DNA of 64,000 bases from Flavobacterium sp. N2038 (GCF_025947185.1 NZ_CP110001.1:3410001-3474000); one strand, 5' to 3'; positions 25,967 to 35,340 are shown, counted from the stretch's first letter. Numbers and translations: made by a program. Notes: generated from the sequence alone by a model not told the origin.

Positions 25967-28360
25967 TTATAATCGTTTTAAATTACTCTTACTGAAATAG
26001 TTAGACATAAACGTAACAAAACTAACAATCGTAATTGTGCTTAAAGGCATTATTATGGCAGCTACCAGAGGTAAGAGATTTCCTGTAATTGCAAAACCCA
26101 ATCCTACTACATTATACAGAAGCGATAAACCAAAACTCATTTTAATTATCAAAATAGATTTATGAGAAAGTTTCAGAAAGTAATCTAATCTCGAAAACTC
26201 GCTGGCATCCAAAATTGCATCGCAAGCAGGCGAGAAAACATTGACGTTTTCTGATATAGAGATTCCAACATTACTTTGAGCCAAAGCACCGGCATCATTC
26301 AGTCCATCCCCTACCATCATTACATTTTGCCCTTTTTCCTGCAGTTTTTTTATGAACTCGAGTTTTTGTTCCGGTTTCTGATTAAAAACCAATTCGGTGT
26401 TTTTCGGCAATATGGTCTCCAAAGTTCCTCGTTCTCCATCATTGTCACCTGACAGCACTTTTATTTCATATTTTTCACTCAAGGTAGAAAATAACGTTCT
26501 TAAACCATCTCTATACTGATTTTGAAAATTAAATTCGCCATAATAAACATCATTAATTTTTATATGAAGCGCCGTTTTTTCAATTTCAGAGGCATCTTTT
26601 TCAGGTCCGCCAACAAAACTTCCTGAACCTATTTTAATCGTATTATTTTCAGCTGAAGCTAAAATTCCTTTTCCGGTTATTTCCTGAAAATCATCAATTT
26701 TAATTCTTCCTGATTCCGGCAAGAAGTCATACAGCATGCGGCTCAAAGGATGATTTGATGCCCTAAGGACGTTTTTTATTAATACCAAATTTTCATCTGA
26801 AATTGGAGTACCCTCATAGATAATATTTGATTTTTTGTTTGTTGTAATGGTCCCTGTTTTATCAAAAACAATAGTGTCAACTTTTGCTAACTGTTCTATT
26901 ACCAATGCATTTTTAAGATACATTTTTTGCTTACCCATAATTCTCAGGATATTTCCAAAAGTAAATGGAGCGGTAAGCGCTAACGCACAAGGACATGCTA
27001 CAATTAATACCGCAGTAAAAACATTAAATGCAGTATTAGCATCGATAAATATCCAGTAACCAAATCCGGCAAATGCAATTAATAATAAAAGAGGCGTAAA
27101 ATATCGGCTAATCTTATCTGTAATCGTTTTATGTTTTTGATCTACTTTTTTCTGGAAAATTTCATTACTCCATAATTGCGTAAGGTAACTTTGTGAAACA
27201 GAATGCAATACCTCCATTTCTATCACTTTCCCTATTTGTTTTCCTCCTGCAAATACTTTGTCTCCGGATTTTTTGGTAATCGGAACTGCTTCTCCGGTAA
27301 CAAAGCTATAATCTATCTCCGCTTTTTCACTAATCAGAATACCATCAACCGGAATTAATTCCTGATTTCTGATTAACAATCTGTTTCCTTTTAAGACATC
27401 ATATATAGGAACACTTTCTTCAGAGGCATCGGCATTAATTCTTGTAACCGCTATAGGAAAATAGGATTTAAAATCTCTTTCGAAACTTAAAAAACTATAG
27501 GTTTTAATTTGAAACATTTTTCCAAGTAACATAAAGAAAACCAGACCTGTTAAACTGTCAAAAAAACCAGAGCCATAATTCATCACAATATCAAAAGTGC
27601 TTCTAATAAACATTACGATAATTCCTAATGCAATTGGAATGTCAATATTCAGCATTTTTGATTTGATGCTTTTATAAGCCGAAACGTAGTAACCGCTTGC
27701 AGAATATAAGAAACTAGGCAGAGCCAGCACAAAAATCAAAATCCTAAAGAAAGGTTTGTAATTGTCTAACCAAAACTCTTTTATTTCAAAATATTCAGGA
27801 AAAGACAATAGCATGATATTACCAAAACAAAAGAACGCAACACCTAATTTGTAAGTCAAGCTTCGGTCTACATTGTTTTTTCCCGTTTCGTAATTTTCAA
27901 GACTTATATAAGGTTCATACCCGATAGAGCTCAACAAATAAGCGATTTCTTTAAGAGAAATAAGATCTGAGTTAAAGGTTATTCTAACTCTCTTTTCAGG
28001 AAAATTTACTTGTGATATGCTAATTCCGCTTTGAATTCGGTTTAAATTTTCAAGAATCCAAATACAAGAACTACAATGAATGTGTGGAATATTTAAAGAA
28101 ACAATAGCGGTATTTCCTTCCTGAAACTCAAGTACTTTTGAAAGAATAGTTTCATTATCCAGAAAATCATATTTTCCAGCAATATCCTGAGGAGTGGCAC
28201 CTGGTGATTTTTCGAAATCATAATAACAGGTTAAATCGTGAAGACTAAAAATTTCATACACGGTTTTACAACCATTGCAGCAGAATTTTTTTTCATCGAA
28301 AGTGATTTCTTCATTTTTAGGAATGGTAAGTCCACAATGAAAACAACCTAACTCACTCAT
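25967..28360 (-). CDS. ccoI: CcoI/FixI-type copper-transporting P-type ATPase
   Basis: A 797-residue P1B ATPase. The N terminus has a zinc-ribbon-like region (C6/C9 and C27/C28/C31) typical of CcoI. An HMA domain follows (HCSSC near residues 92-97). The ion-binding helix carries CPC at 456-458. The phosphorylation site FDKTGT, then GDGLNDAGAL, identify a complete P-type ATPase. It exports copper to the periplasm for cbb3 oxidase. It stands upstream of ccoS with its own promoter and FNR-type box, divergent from the CRP/FNR gene. Confidence 0.93.
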   Translation of the reverse strand: MSELGCFHCGLTIPKNEEITFDEKKFCCNGCKTVYEIFSLHDLTCYYDFEKSPGATPQDIAGKYDFLDNETILSKVLEFQEGNTAIVSLNIPHIHCSSCIWILENLNRIQSGISISQVNFPEKRVRITFNSDLISLKEIAYLLSSIGYEPYISLENYETGKNNVDRSLTYKLGVAFFCFGNIMLLSFPEYFEIKEFWLDNYKPFFRILIFVLALPSFLYSASGYYVSAYKSIKSKMLNIDIPIALGIIVMFIRSTFDIVMNYGSGFFDSLTGLVFFMLLGKMFQIKTYSFLSFERDFKSYFPIAVTRINADASEESVPIYDVLKGNRLLIRNQELIPVDGILISEKAEIDYSFVTGEAVPITKKSGDKVFAGGKQIGKVIEMEVLHSVSQSYLTQLWSNEIFQKKVDQKHKTITDKISRYFTPLLLLIAFAGFGYWIFIDANTAFNVFTAVLIVACPCALALTAPFTFGNILRIMGKQKMYLKNALVIEQLAKVDTIVFDKTGTITTNKKSNIIYEGTPISDENLVLIKNVLRASNHPLSRMLYDFLPESGRIKIDDFQEITGKGILASAENNTIKIGSGSFVGGPEKDASEIEKTALHIKINDVYYGEFNFQNQYRDGLRTLFSTLSEKYEIKVLSGDNDGERGTLETILPKNTELVFNQKPEQKLEFIKKLQEKGQNVMMVGDGLNDAGALAQSNVGISISENVNVFSPACDAILDASEFSRLDYFLKLSHKSILIIKMSFGLSLLYNVVGLGFAITGNLLPLVAAIIMPLSTITIVSFVTFMSNYFSKSNLKRL

Positions 28361-28382
28361 AATTTGTTTTTTTTTAATCTAA

Positions 28383-28390
28383 CAAATATT
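28383..28390 (-). promoter_or_regulatory. -7 promoter element of ccoI
   Basis: AATATTTG on the minus strand, one mismatch to TAnnTTTG, 22 nt before the ATG. It is placed 37.5 bp from the centre of the palindrome at 28411-28430. Confidence 0.5.
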
Positions 28391-28410
28391 CCAAATAAGA
28401 AGCGATTATA

Positions 28411-28430
28411 AATATGATATTTATCATATT
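28411..28430. promoter_or_regulatory. CRP/FNR-type palindrome between ccoI and the regulator gene
   Basis: AATATGATATTTATCATATT, a perfect 20-bp palindrome. It contains the 14-bp core shared with the hemN and cco boxes. It lies 60 bp before ccoI and about 140 bp before the divergent regulator. Confidence 0.7.
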
Positions 28431-28538
28431 AAAATGAAATCGAATTCTAATTTAAGAAATAAAAACAAGCAAAATACAGGCGTAAAAATTTTCTCTATTT
28501 TTTAAGGAATATTACTGGGAAAGAAACTGAATATTGGT

Positions 28539-28546
28539 TAATTTTG
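28539..28546 (+). promoter_or_regulatory. -7 promoter element of the CRP/FNR regulator gene
   Basis: TAATTTTG, an exact match, 17 nt before ATG 28564. It lies within the longer frame that begins with TTG 28534, which supports the ATG as the start. Confidence 0.6.
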
Positions 28547-28563
28547 CAGTAAATTTTTTTGCT

Positions 28564-29244
28564 ATGAATAAATGTGACCAATGTATTGTACGCCAGCTTT
28601 CTTCTCTTAAAGCACTTAATAAAGAAGAAGTTGTAAAATTGGCTAGTAGCAAAACTACTTATACCATAAAAAAAGGGGAAGCTCTTTTTGAAGAAGGTGA
28701 AGTTACAAATGGCGTATTTTGTGTAAAAGACGGTGTAGGAAAACTTTCTAAATTAAGCGCAAACGGAAAAGACCAAATTGTAAAACTGGTAAAATCCGGT
28801 GAACTTTTGGGGCAACGTTCTATGATTAGTAATGAACCTGCTAATTTATCTGCAAAAGCAATTGCCGACATGGAAGTTTGTTTTATTCCGAAAGCCGAAA
28901 TTCTACACTTTTTTAACCACAACAATCAATTCTCACTGAATTTGATGCAATCTGTTTGTGAAGACTTAAAAGAGTCTGAAAACGAAAAAATTGCTTTAGT
29001 ACAAAAAACTGTAAAGCAACGTTTAGCAGAGACATTACTGCATCTGCATGATTCGTTTGGAGAAAATGCAGACAAAACACTACAAGTACAACTTACAAGA
29101 GAAGAGCTTGCCGGAATGATTGGAACTGCTACAGAAAGCTGTATCCGCTTACTGTCTGATTTTAATAAACTGGAATTGATTGAGCTTGTTGGAAAAAAAA
29201 TTATGCTTAAAAATATTAAGGCATTAAAGAAAATGGCTGAATAA
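28564..29244 (+). CDS. CRP/FNR family transcriptional regulator
   Basis: A 226-residue regulator. Residues 20-120 form the cyclic-nucleotide-binding fold, followed by a dimer helix and a helix-turn-helix (TREELAGMIGTATESCIRLL, 178-197). Glu191 and Arg195 of the recognition helix match positions that contact the GA of TGA half-sites in CRP and FNR. The N terminus has C4-x2-C7 (MNKCDQC), similar to FNR, but not the full four-Cys set; other Cys are 53, 106, 132 and 193. Position beside ccoI and three matching palindromes suggest it controls microaerobic genes. The stop is directly followed by the mazG stop on the other strand. Confidence 0.88.
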   Translation: MNKCDQCIVRQLSSLKALNKEEVVKLASSKTTYTIKKGEALFEEGEVTNGVFCVKDGVGKLSKLSANGKDQIVKLVKSGELLGQRSMISNEPANLSAKAIADMEVCFIPKAEILHFFNHNNQFSLNLMQSVCEDLKESENEKIALVQKTVKQRLAETLLHLHDSFGENADKTLQVQLTREELAGMIGTATESCIRLLSDFNKLELIELVGKKIMLKNIKALKKMAE

Positions 29245-30015
29245 TCAGAGCTTTTTTGCTTCGTTCCAAAAAACGTCCATTTCCGCAAGAGTCATTTCCA
29301 TTAAAGGTTTTCCTAATTCACCTGCCTTGCTTTCTAAATATTGAAAACGTTTAATAAACTTTTTATTGGTTCTTTCTAAAGCATCTTCAGGGTTTACATT
29401 TAAGAATCGGGCATAATTTATCATTGAAAACAAAACGTCCCCAAATTCGGCTTCAATTTTATCCTGATCACCGGCTTTGACTTCAACTTGCAATTCTTCT
29501 AATTCTTCCTGAACCTTATCCCAAACCTGATTAGGTTCTTCCCAGTCAAAACCAACACCTTTTACCTTGTCCTGAATTCGACTGGCTTTTACTAAAGCAG
29601 GAAGACTTCTTGGAACACCTTCTAAAACTGATTTTTTACCTTCTTTAAGTTTAAGTTTTTCCCAGTTCTGTTTTACTTCTTCTTCATCTTTTACAACTGT
29701 ATCACTATAAATATGTGGGTGACGATGAATCAATTTATCACAGATTTCATTGCAGACATCGGCAATATCAAAATCATTTGTTTCTGAACCAATTTTGGCA
29801 TAAAAAACAATATGCAACAGCAAATCTCCCAGTTCTTTTTTGACTTCATTTAAGTCGTTATCCAGAATGGCATCACCAAGCTCGTAAGTTTCTTCAATTG
29901 TAAGATGTCTAAGCGTTTGTAAAGTTTGTTTCTTATCCCAAGGACACTGCTCTCGCAATTCATCCATGATAATCAATAATCTTTCGAAGGCTTTTAATTG
30001 AAGTTCTTTACTCAT
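29245..30015 (-). CDS. mazG: MazG nucleoside triphosphate pyrophosphohydrolase
   Basis: A 256-residue protein of the normal length for full MazG, which hydrolyses (d)NTPs to NMP and pyrophosphate. Two MazG domains are visible: ECPWDKKQTLQTLRHLTIEETYELGDAI (shown in pieces, about residues 18-46, with the EE-x2-E motif) and a second with EELEELQVEV and EFGDVLFSMINYAR. The KxHRHPH region is present. The end of the gene abuts that of the CRP/FNR regulator with no nucleotide between the two stops. Confidence 0.92.
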   Translation of the reverse strand: MSKELQLKAFERLLIIMDELREQCPWDKKQTLQTLRHLTIEETYELGDAILDNDLNEVKKELGDLLLHIVFYAKIGSETNDFDIADVCNEICDKLIHRHPHIYSDTVVKDEEEVKQNWEKLKLKEGKKSVLEGVPRSLPALVKASRIQDKVKGVGFDWEEPNQVWDKVQEELEELQVEVKAGDQDKIEAEFGDVLFSMINYARFLNVNPEDALERTNKKFIKRFQYLESKAGELGKPLMEMTLAEMDVFWNEAKKL

Positions 30016-30059
30016 TTTTTTGTTTTTTATATTTCTGCCGATTCTCTGTAAAAGTAAAA

Positions 30060-30090
30060 AATCCTGCTAAGAAAACATCTTAACAGGATT
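30060..30090 (-). terminator. Terminator of the DUF5606 gene
   Basis: A 13-bp stem with one wobble pair (AATCCTGCTAAGA / TCTTAACAGGATT), 5-nt loop and Ts on the minus strand. Confidence 0.75.
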
Positions 30091-30114
30091 AATATATTTA
30101 AAAGTATAGGACTA

Positions 30115-30600
30115 CTATTCTTCTTTTTTAGCTTTTGCTTTTTTTGCTGCCGGAGCTTTTTTTGTTTTCTCTTCTGCAACCGGAGCTTCTTCTGCTGCTT
30201 CAACCGCTGCAGGAGCTAAATCAGTCACTAAACCTTTAGCCTGAAGTGTATTGTACCAGTTTAAAACTTTTTTAATATCAGAAGGATAAACTCTTTCTTC
30301 ATCATAATCTGGTAAAATTTCTTTAAAATAAGCACTTAAAGTTGCGTTATCTTCTTTGTGAGAAATAGCCTGACCTTTGTTTTCTTTAGTTGCAATTTTT
30401 TGCATTACTTCAGTCAATGGTTTTTCTCCTTCGTGTGTATAAATTGAAATTTCTGATAATAAACTTACATTACTTTTTAAGTTTACTGTAATTTTTTTTC
30501 CGTCTAATAATGATTCTGCCACAAAACCTGTACGAGTCTGTACTTTCAATACATATAAACCTGGTTTCCCAGAAATGGCTAAAATTTTGTCTAAATTCAT
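30115..30600 (-). CDS. DUF5606 family protein
   Basis: A 161-residue protein. The N-terminal KILAISGKPGLYVLK and the block YDEERVYPSDIKKVLNWYN (about 100-118) are what I remember as DUF5606, widespread in Flavobacteriia next to def. The last 30 residues are an Ala/Glu/Lys-rich low-complexity tail. Function is unknown. It is 65 nt downstream of def and probably co-transcribed. Confidence 0.8.
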   Translation of the reverse strand: MNLDKILAISGKPGLYVLKVQTRTGFVAESLLDGKKITVNLKSNVSLLSEISIYTHEGEKPLTEVMQKIATKENKGQAISHKEDNATLSAYFKEILPDYDEERVYPSDIKKVLNWYNTLQAKGLVTDLAPAAVEAAEEAPVAEEKTKKAPAAKKAKAKKEE

Positions 30601-30665
30601 GTTTATTAAATTAGTATTAAGAATTTTTTCTATTATATCTTTTTAGTTCTAATTTCTTAGAACGT

Positions 30666-31256
30666 TTATCTGCCTTTTTTTGCAGCGGCAAATTTCATTC
30701 TATATTCCTGAAATGTTTTGCCTTCTGTAATGTTTTTTAATTTCTTTTGAATCAAACGCTTTTTTAAAGAAGATATTTTGTCAGTAAATAAAACTCCTTC
30801 GATATGATCGTATTCGTGCTGAATAACCCTTGCAATTAATCCGTCAAAAACTTCTGTTTTCATTACAAAATCTTCCTCACAATATTCGATTGTTACAGTA
30901 GGTTTTCTATAAACATCTTCGCGAACATCAGGAATACTTAAACAACCTTCATTAAAGCTCCACTCTTCACCTTCTTCTTTCACAATTTTAGCATTTATAA
31001 AAGTCTTTTTGAAACCTTTTAATTCTTTCTGTTCATCTGAAGCCAAATCGTCATCTTCGCTAAAAGGTGTGGTATCAATAACAAATATACGAATTGCAAG
31101 ACCCACTTGTGGCGCAGCAAGTCCTACACCATAGGCGTTGTACATGGTTTCATACATGTTTGCTATAGTTTCTTTTAGGTTTGGATAATCTGGCGTAATT
31201 GCCACACCTACTTTTCTTAAAACAGGATCACCATATCCTACAATTGGTAAAATCAT
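30666..31256 (-). CDS. def: Peptide deformylase
   Basis: A 196-residue enzyme that removes the N-formyl group from new proteins. All three motifs are present: GVGLAAPQVG (residues about 43-52), EGCLS with the metal-binding Cys, and HEYDH with two metal-binding His and the catalytic Glu. A -7 element TATTTTTG is at 31319-31326 (minus strand). Confidence 0.95.
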   Translation of the reverse strand: MILPIVGYGDPVLRKVGVAITPDYPNLKETIANMYETMYNAYGVGLAAPQVGLAIRIFVIDTTPFSEDDDLASDEQKELKGFKKTFINAKIVKEEGEEWSFNEGCLSIPDVREDVYRKPTVTIEYCEEDFVMKTEVFDGLIARVIQHEYDHIEGVLFTDKISSLKKRLIQKKLKNITEGKTFQEYRMKFAAAKKGR

Positions 31257-31318
31257 TTGTGTACTTTTATTCTATTATCTACTGAAAAACTGAATTTAGT
31301 TTCCCATAATTCAGCTGG

Positions 31319-31326
31319 CAAAAATA
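31319..31326 (-). promoter_or_regulatory. -7 promoter element of def
   Basis: TATTTTTG, an exact match on the minus strand, 62 nt before the def ATG. Confidence 0.45.
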
Positions 31327-31432
31327 GTAAAAAATAGTCTACGAATAATCCTAAACAGTATATAATATCTTATTTTTTGCCAGTCTGTCAAAATCTCATC
31401 CATAATTATGCCAAATTAATTCGTACAATTCT

Positions 31433-31440
31433 TACCTTTG
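31433..31440 (+). promoter_or_regulatory. -7 promoter element of the FUSC gene
   Basis: TACCTTTG, an exact match 17 nt before ATG 31458. It lies inside the longer frame from TTG 31377 and so supports the later start. Confidence 0.55.
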
Positions 31441-31457
31441 TTAGTAAACCTCTTTAT

Positions 31458-33680
31458 ATGATCGATCGAATTTCAAAATTTACCAATAGTACTTCATTTT
31501 TAAATGCTTCAAAAGTAACTATTGCTTCTGTTGTTCCTGTATTGATTTTGAACTTTTTAGGTCATTTTGAAATAGGTTTTACCATTGCTTTAGGAGCATT
31601 CTACACCTACCCTAGTGATATTCCAAGTTCATTAAACCATAAAATAAAAGGACTTATTGTTGCTTCATTTATTGTTTCGGGAGTAAATTTACTAGTCAAT
31701 CTTGCTTATCCGTATCCCTTTTTATTTTATCCCTTTCTTGGCTTTTTACTTTTTTTATGTTCTATGATTTCAGTTTATGGGCAGCGAGCAACATTGGTTT
31801 CTTTCTCTGCGTTGTTATCAATCTCATTATCATTTGGACATTTACACGAAGGCTGGGAAGCTTTTGAATATTCGGGATTCATTTTTATAGGTGGAATTTT
31901 ATACCTTATTATTGCACTTATATTCCATTTTATTCAACCTTATAAATATGTTGAACTTCAAATTGCAGAAGGAATCAAATTAACTGCCAAGTATTTAAAA
32001 CTAAGAGGCGATCTCTGGAATCCAGAAGCTAACAGAGAAACTATTATCGAAAAACAACTTGCCGTTCAGGTTGAATTGAACTTGATTCATGAAGATCTTA
32101 GAAAAATGCTGATTGGCAATCAAAACACTTCCGGAGCAACAGCTCAAAACCGTAAGATGTTACTGGTTTTTATAACATTGGTAGAAATTCAGGAACTGGC
32201 GCTATACACCTCTTTTGATCATAGTAAACTTCATGAAAAGTTTGCCCAACATCCTGAAGTATTAAGAACATACCAGAATGTAGCATACAAATTGGCCTCG
32301 ACCTTAAAAAAGCTTTCTAAAAATGTTCATCATATTTCTGTATATGTAGATAAAAATGATTTAAAGAATGAGCTGGATGCTCTAGAATTTGCTATTTTCG
32401 ATTACGAAAAAAGTTTAGGCAAAGAAGAAGCTTCTGAAGGCGTTCTGATGTTGACCAATATGCTGAAATATGCAAAAAACCAAGTTGGAAAAATCAAGAT
32501 TATTCAGCGTGCTTTTTCACTTGCTATGCAATCTTACAAACTGAAAGACAAAGACAAAGAGCTCGAAAAATTCCTGACTCCGCAATATTATCCTTTGCGT
32601 ACTTTAATAGAAAACCTAACCTTTTCATCTTCTATTTTCAGGCATTCACTTAGATTGACCATTACGATTATGCTTGGTTTTTTTCTGGGCAAGATTCTTC
32701 CGTTTCAAAATGTATACTGGATCTTACTTACAATTGTGGTAATCATGCGGCCGGGTTATGGTTTAACAAAGGAACGCTCGTATAATAGAATTTTCGGAAC
32801 TCTTTTGGGCGGATTGCTTGCTTTTGGAATTGTTTCGGTAATTCAAAATCACGTTGCGCTGAGTATTTTTTCTATTGTTTGCATGCTCTTAGGAATTTCA
32901 TTTACACAGATAAACTATAAAATAAGCGCAACGTTTGTTACAATGTATGTCGTTTTTATATACGGAATTCTAACTCCAAATGTTGTAGAAGTGATTCAGT
33001 TTAGGATACTGGATTCGCTTACCGGAGCAATTTTAGCTTTTATTGCAAATCAATTTTTATGGCCAGCATGGGAGTTCATCAATACACCTATACATATTGA
33101 AAATTCGGTTCGGGCAAACAGAAACTATCTTAAAGAAATTGCCGATTTTTATAACAAAAAAGGAGAAGTTCCAACTTCGTATCGCTTAGCCAGAAAACAT
33201 GCATTTGTTGAAGTTGGTAATTTAATGACTTCTTTTCAGCGAATGATGCAGGAACCAAAGTCAAAACAAAAAACACTTCCTTTAGTCAATAAATTAGTGG
33301 TTTTAAATCATTCTATATTGTCTGCTTTGGCTTCATTGTCAACTTATATTCAATCACATCAAACCACATCAGCCTCAGAATCTTTTAATTATATCATAAA
33401 AACGATTTTATCCAATCTAGATCAGTCGATTTCGGTTTTGCGAAATGAAACCGTAATAAATGATACTTTTTTTGACAAAGATGATGTTACGCTGCAGTTT
33501 GAAGAGCTTAAACGTGTTAACTTTAAGCGTCTGGCAGATGATGATGATCTGGATAAAGAAACCCGCCAGGCCAAAATGCAGGAAGCCCAAATGGTAATTG
33601 AACAATTGATCTGGATGAGCAATCTTGCTGAGAAGATTTTAAAAATAACAAAAGAACTTAAAGCAACAAATCCAGATTAA
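31458..33680 (+). CDS. FUSC family (YccS/YhfK-like) membrane protein
   Basis: A 740-residue inner-membrane protein. Start taken at ATG 31458 because of the promoter at 31433. It has two blocks of about six membrane helices each (roughly residues 20-165 and 405-540), each followed by a cytoplasmic helical region. This is the fusaric acid resistance/YccS layout. The second block begins at RHSLRLTITIMLGFFLGKILP and includes RPGYGLTKERSYNRI-like residues conserved in FUSC proteins. It may be an aromatic-acid or other small-molecule exporter; the substrate is unknown. Confidence 0.85.
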   Translation: MIDRISKFTNSTSFLNASKVTIASVVPVLILNFLGHFEIGFTIALGAFYTYPSDIPSSLNHKIKGLIVASFIVSGVNLLVNLAYPYPFLFYPFLGFLLFLCSMISVYGQRATLVSFSALLSISLSFGHLHEGWEAFEYSGFIFIGGILYLIIALIFHFIQPYKYVELQIAEGIKLTAKYLKLRGDLWNPEANRETIIEKQLAVQVELNLIHEDLRKMLIGNQNTSGATAQNRKMLLVFITLVEIQELALYTSFDHSKLHEKFAQHPEVLRTYQNVAYKLASTLKKLSKNVHHISVYVDKNDLKNELDALEFAIFDYEKSLGKEEASEGVLMLTNMLKYAKNQVGKIKIIQRAFSLAMQSYKLKDKDKELEKFLTPQYYPLRTLIENLTFSSSIFRHSLRLTITIMLGFFLGKILPFQNVYWILLTIVVIMRPGYGLTKERSYNRIFGTLLGGLLAFGIVSVIQNHVALSIFSIVCMLLGISFTQINYKISATFVTMYVVFIYGILTPNVVEVIQFRILDSLTGAILAFIANQFLWPAWEFINTPIHIENSVRANRNYLKEIADFYNKKGEVPTSYRLARKHAFVEVGNLMTSFQRMMQEPKSKQKTLPLVNKLVVLNHSILSALASLSTYIQSHQTTSASESFNYIIKTILSNLDQSISVLRNETVINDTFFDKDDVTLQFEELKRVNFKRLADDDDLDKETRQAKMQEAQMVIEQLIWMSNLAEKILKITKELKATNPD

Positions 33681-33697
33681 TTCATCTGGATTTGTTG
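33664..33697. terminator. Bidirectional terminator between the FUSC gene and mqo
   Basis: A perfect 13-bp stem CAACAAATCCAGA / TCTGGATTTGTTG with an 8-nt loop. The FUSC stop codon lies in the loop and a T run follows on +. Confidence 0.75.
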
Positions 33698-33718
33698 TTT
33701 TTATACAAAAGCTTAAGC

Positions 33719-35215
33719 TTAATTATTTAATTTCAAAACTTGAGAAGTATGTTTTCTAACTTCTTCCAAAAGCTCTGGTTTATCATTTAAAGTTTGTCCG
33801 TAAGAAGGAATCATTTGTTTTATTTTCGCTTCCCATTCCGGCGTTTTAATCTGATTTGTAAAACATCTGCTAATCAAATCAACCATAATAGCAACGGCAG
33901 TTGATGCTCCCGGAGAAGCTCCTAATAAAACTGCCAGAGATCCATCATGTGTATTGATTACCTCTGTACCAAACTCCAATACTCCGCCTTCTTTTTCATC
34001 TTTTTTGATCACCTGTACACGTTGTCCTGCTTTTTCTAATTTCCAATCCTTAGAACGTGCCGAAGGCAAATATTCGCGAAGTGCTTTCATTCTGTCTTTT
34101 GGAGACTGACGAACTTGCTCGATTAAGTATTTGGTTAACGGAATATTATGGTATCCCGCTGATAACATTGGGATTAAATTGTTTGCCTTTATTGATAATG
34201 GTAGATCTAAATAAGAACCATTTTTTAAGAAACGGGTTGAAAACCCGGCGAAAGGCCCAAAAAGAAGTGCTTTTTCACCATCAATAACACGCGTATCGAT
34301 ATGAGGAACAGACATTGGAGGCGCTCCAACACTTGCTTTCCCGTATACTTTTGCCTGATGTTTTGCAATAACTTCCGGATTGGTACATTTTAACCATTGT
34401 CCACTTACCGGGAAACCTCCGTAACCGTTTCCTTCCGGTACATTTGCTTTTTCAAGTAAAGGTAATGAACCTCCTCCTGCTCCAATAAAAACAAATTTGG
34501 TATAGGCTTTACGTTTTTGCCCTGTTGAAATATCTGTAATTTTAATTCTCCAGGATTTATCTTCACGTTGCTTTAATTTTTTAACCTCATGATTAAAGTA
34601 TAAAGTTACGCCGTCAAGTTTTTCAAGATAATTAAACATGCTTCTTGTCAGGGCACCAAAATTTACATCGGTACCAATTTCCATGTGAGTTGCCGCTAGT
34701 TTGTCAGTAGCTTCTCTTCCTTCCATAACAAGTGGCATCCATTTTTTTAGTTGCTCAAAATCTGAACTGAATTCCATTTGAGAAAAAATTGGATTGCTTT
34801 GCAGCGCATCGAATCTTTTTTTAAGATACTTTATATTTTTATCTCCCCATACAAAACTCATATGCGGAACACTTTTAATAAAATTTTCCGGAGATACTAC
34901 TTTATTTTCTTGTACTAAATAAGACCAAAACTGACGAGAAATCTCAAAAGATTCTGCAATACTGATTGCTTTTTTAGGATCTATACTTCCGTCGGCCTTT
35001 TCTGGGGTATAATTTAATTCACAAAAAGCAGAGTGTCCGGTTCCGGCATTATTCCATGCATCAGAACTTTCGGCAGCTGCCACATCTAATCTTTCGTAAA
35101 TTTCAATTTTAATATCTGGCTGTAACTCTTTTAAAATTAATCCAAGAGTTGCGCTCATAATTCCAGCTCCAATAAGCACTACTTCACTATTGGAACGTAT
35201 TGTATTGTCAGGCAT
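33719..35215 (-). CDS. mqo: Malate:quinone oxidoreductase
   Basis: A 498-residue FAD-dependent peripheral membrane enzyme that oxidises malate to oxaloacetate and passes electrons to quinone. The FAD-binding Rossmann site is VVLIGAGIMSATLG (residues 12-25). It is followed by WNNAGTGHSAFCELNYTP (about 54-71), a strong Mqo signature. FIGAGGGSLPLL and GFPVSGQW are also typical. It has a -7 element TACCTTTG at 35239-35246. Confidence 0.95.
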   Translation of the reverse strand: MPDNTIRSNSEVVLIGAGIMSATLGLILKELQPDIKIEIYERLDVAAAESSDAWNNAGTGHSAFCELNYTPEKADGSIDPKKAISIAESFEISRQFWSYLVQENKVVSPENFIKSVPHMSFVWGDKNIKYLKKRFDALQSNPIFSQMEFSSDFEQLKKWMPLVMEGREATDKLAATHMEIGTDVNFGALTRSMFNYLEKLDGVTLYFNHEVKKLKQREDKSWRIKITDISTGQKRKAYTKFVFIGAGGGSLPLLEKANVPEGNGYGGFPVSGQWLKCTNPEVIAKHQAKVYGKASVGAPPMSVPHIDTRVIDGEKALLFGPFAGFSTRFLKNGSYLDLPLSIKANNLIPMLSAGYHNIPLTKYLIEQVRQSPKDRMKALREYLPSARSKDWKLEKAGQRVQVIKKDEKEGGVLEFGTEVINTHDGSLAVLLGASPGASTAVAIMVDLISRCFTNQIKTPEWEAKIKQMIPSYGQTLNDKPELLEEVRKHTSQVLKLNN

Positions 35216-35238
35216 AACAGTAATTTGTTTTTAAAGTG

Positions 35239-35246
35239 CAAAGGTA
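35239..35246 (-). promoter_or_regulatory. -7 promoter element of mqo
   Basis: TACCTTTG on the minus strand, an exact match, 23 nt before the ATG. Confidence 0.5.
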
Positions 35247-35340
35247 CTTTTTTCAATTGCAAAAAAAAACTAATTTTCACACGATAAAAGTTAGAAAATC
35301 ATATTTTTTTGTGAAAAAGTAAATTCCGAAGAAATTACAT

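Noticed and set aside
31377..31457. A 27-residue N-terminal extension of the FUSC protein from a TTG start
   Set aside because: A full -7 promoter element lies inside it and an ATG follows; the extension lacks membrane-protein character.
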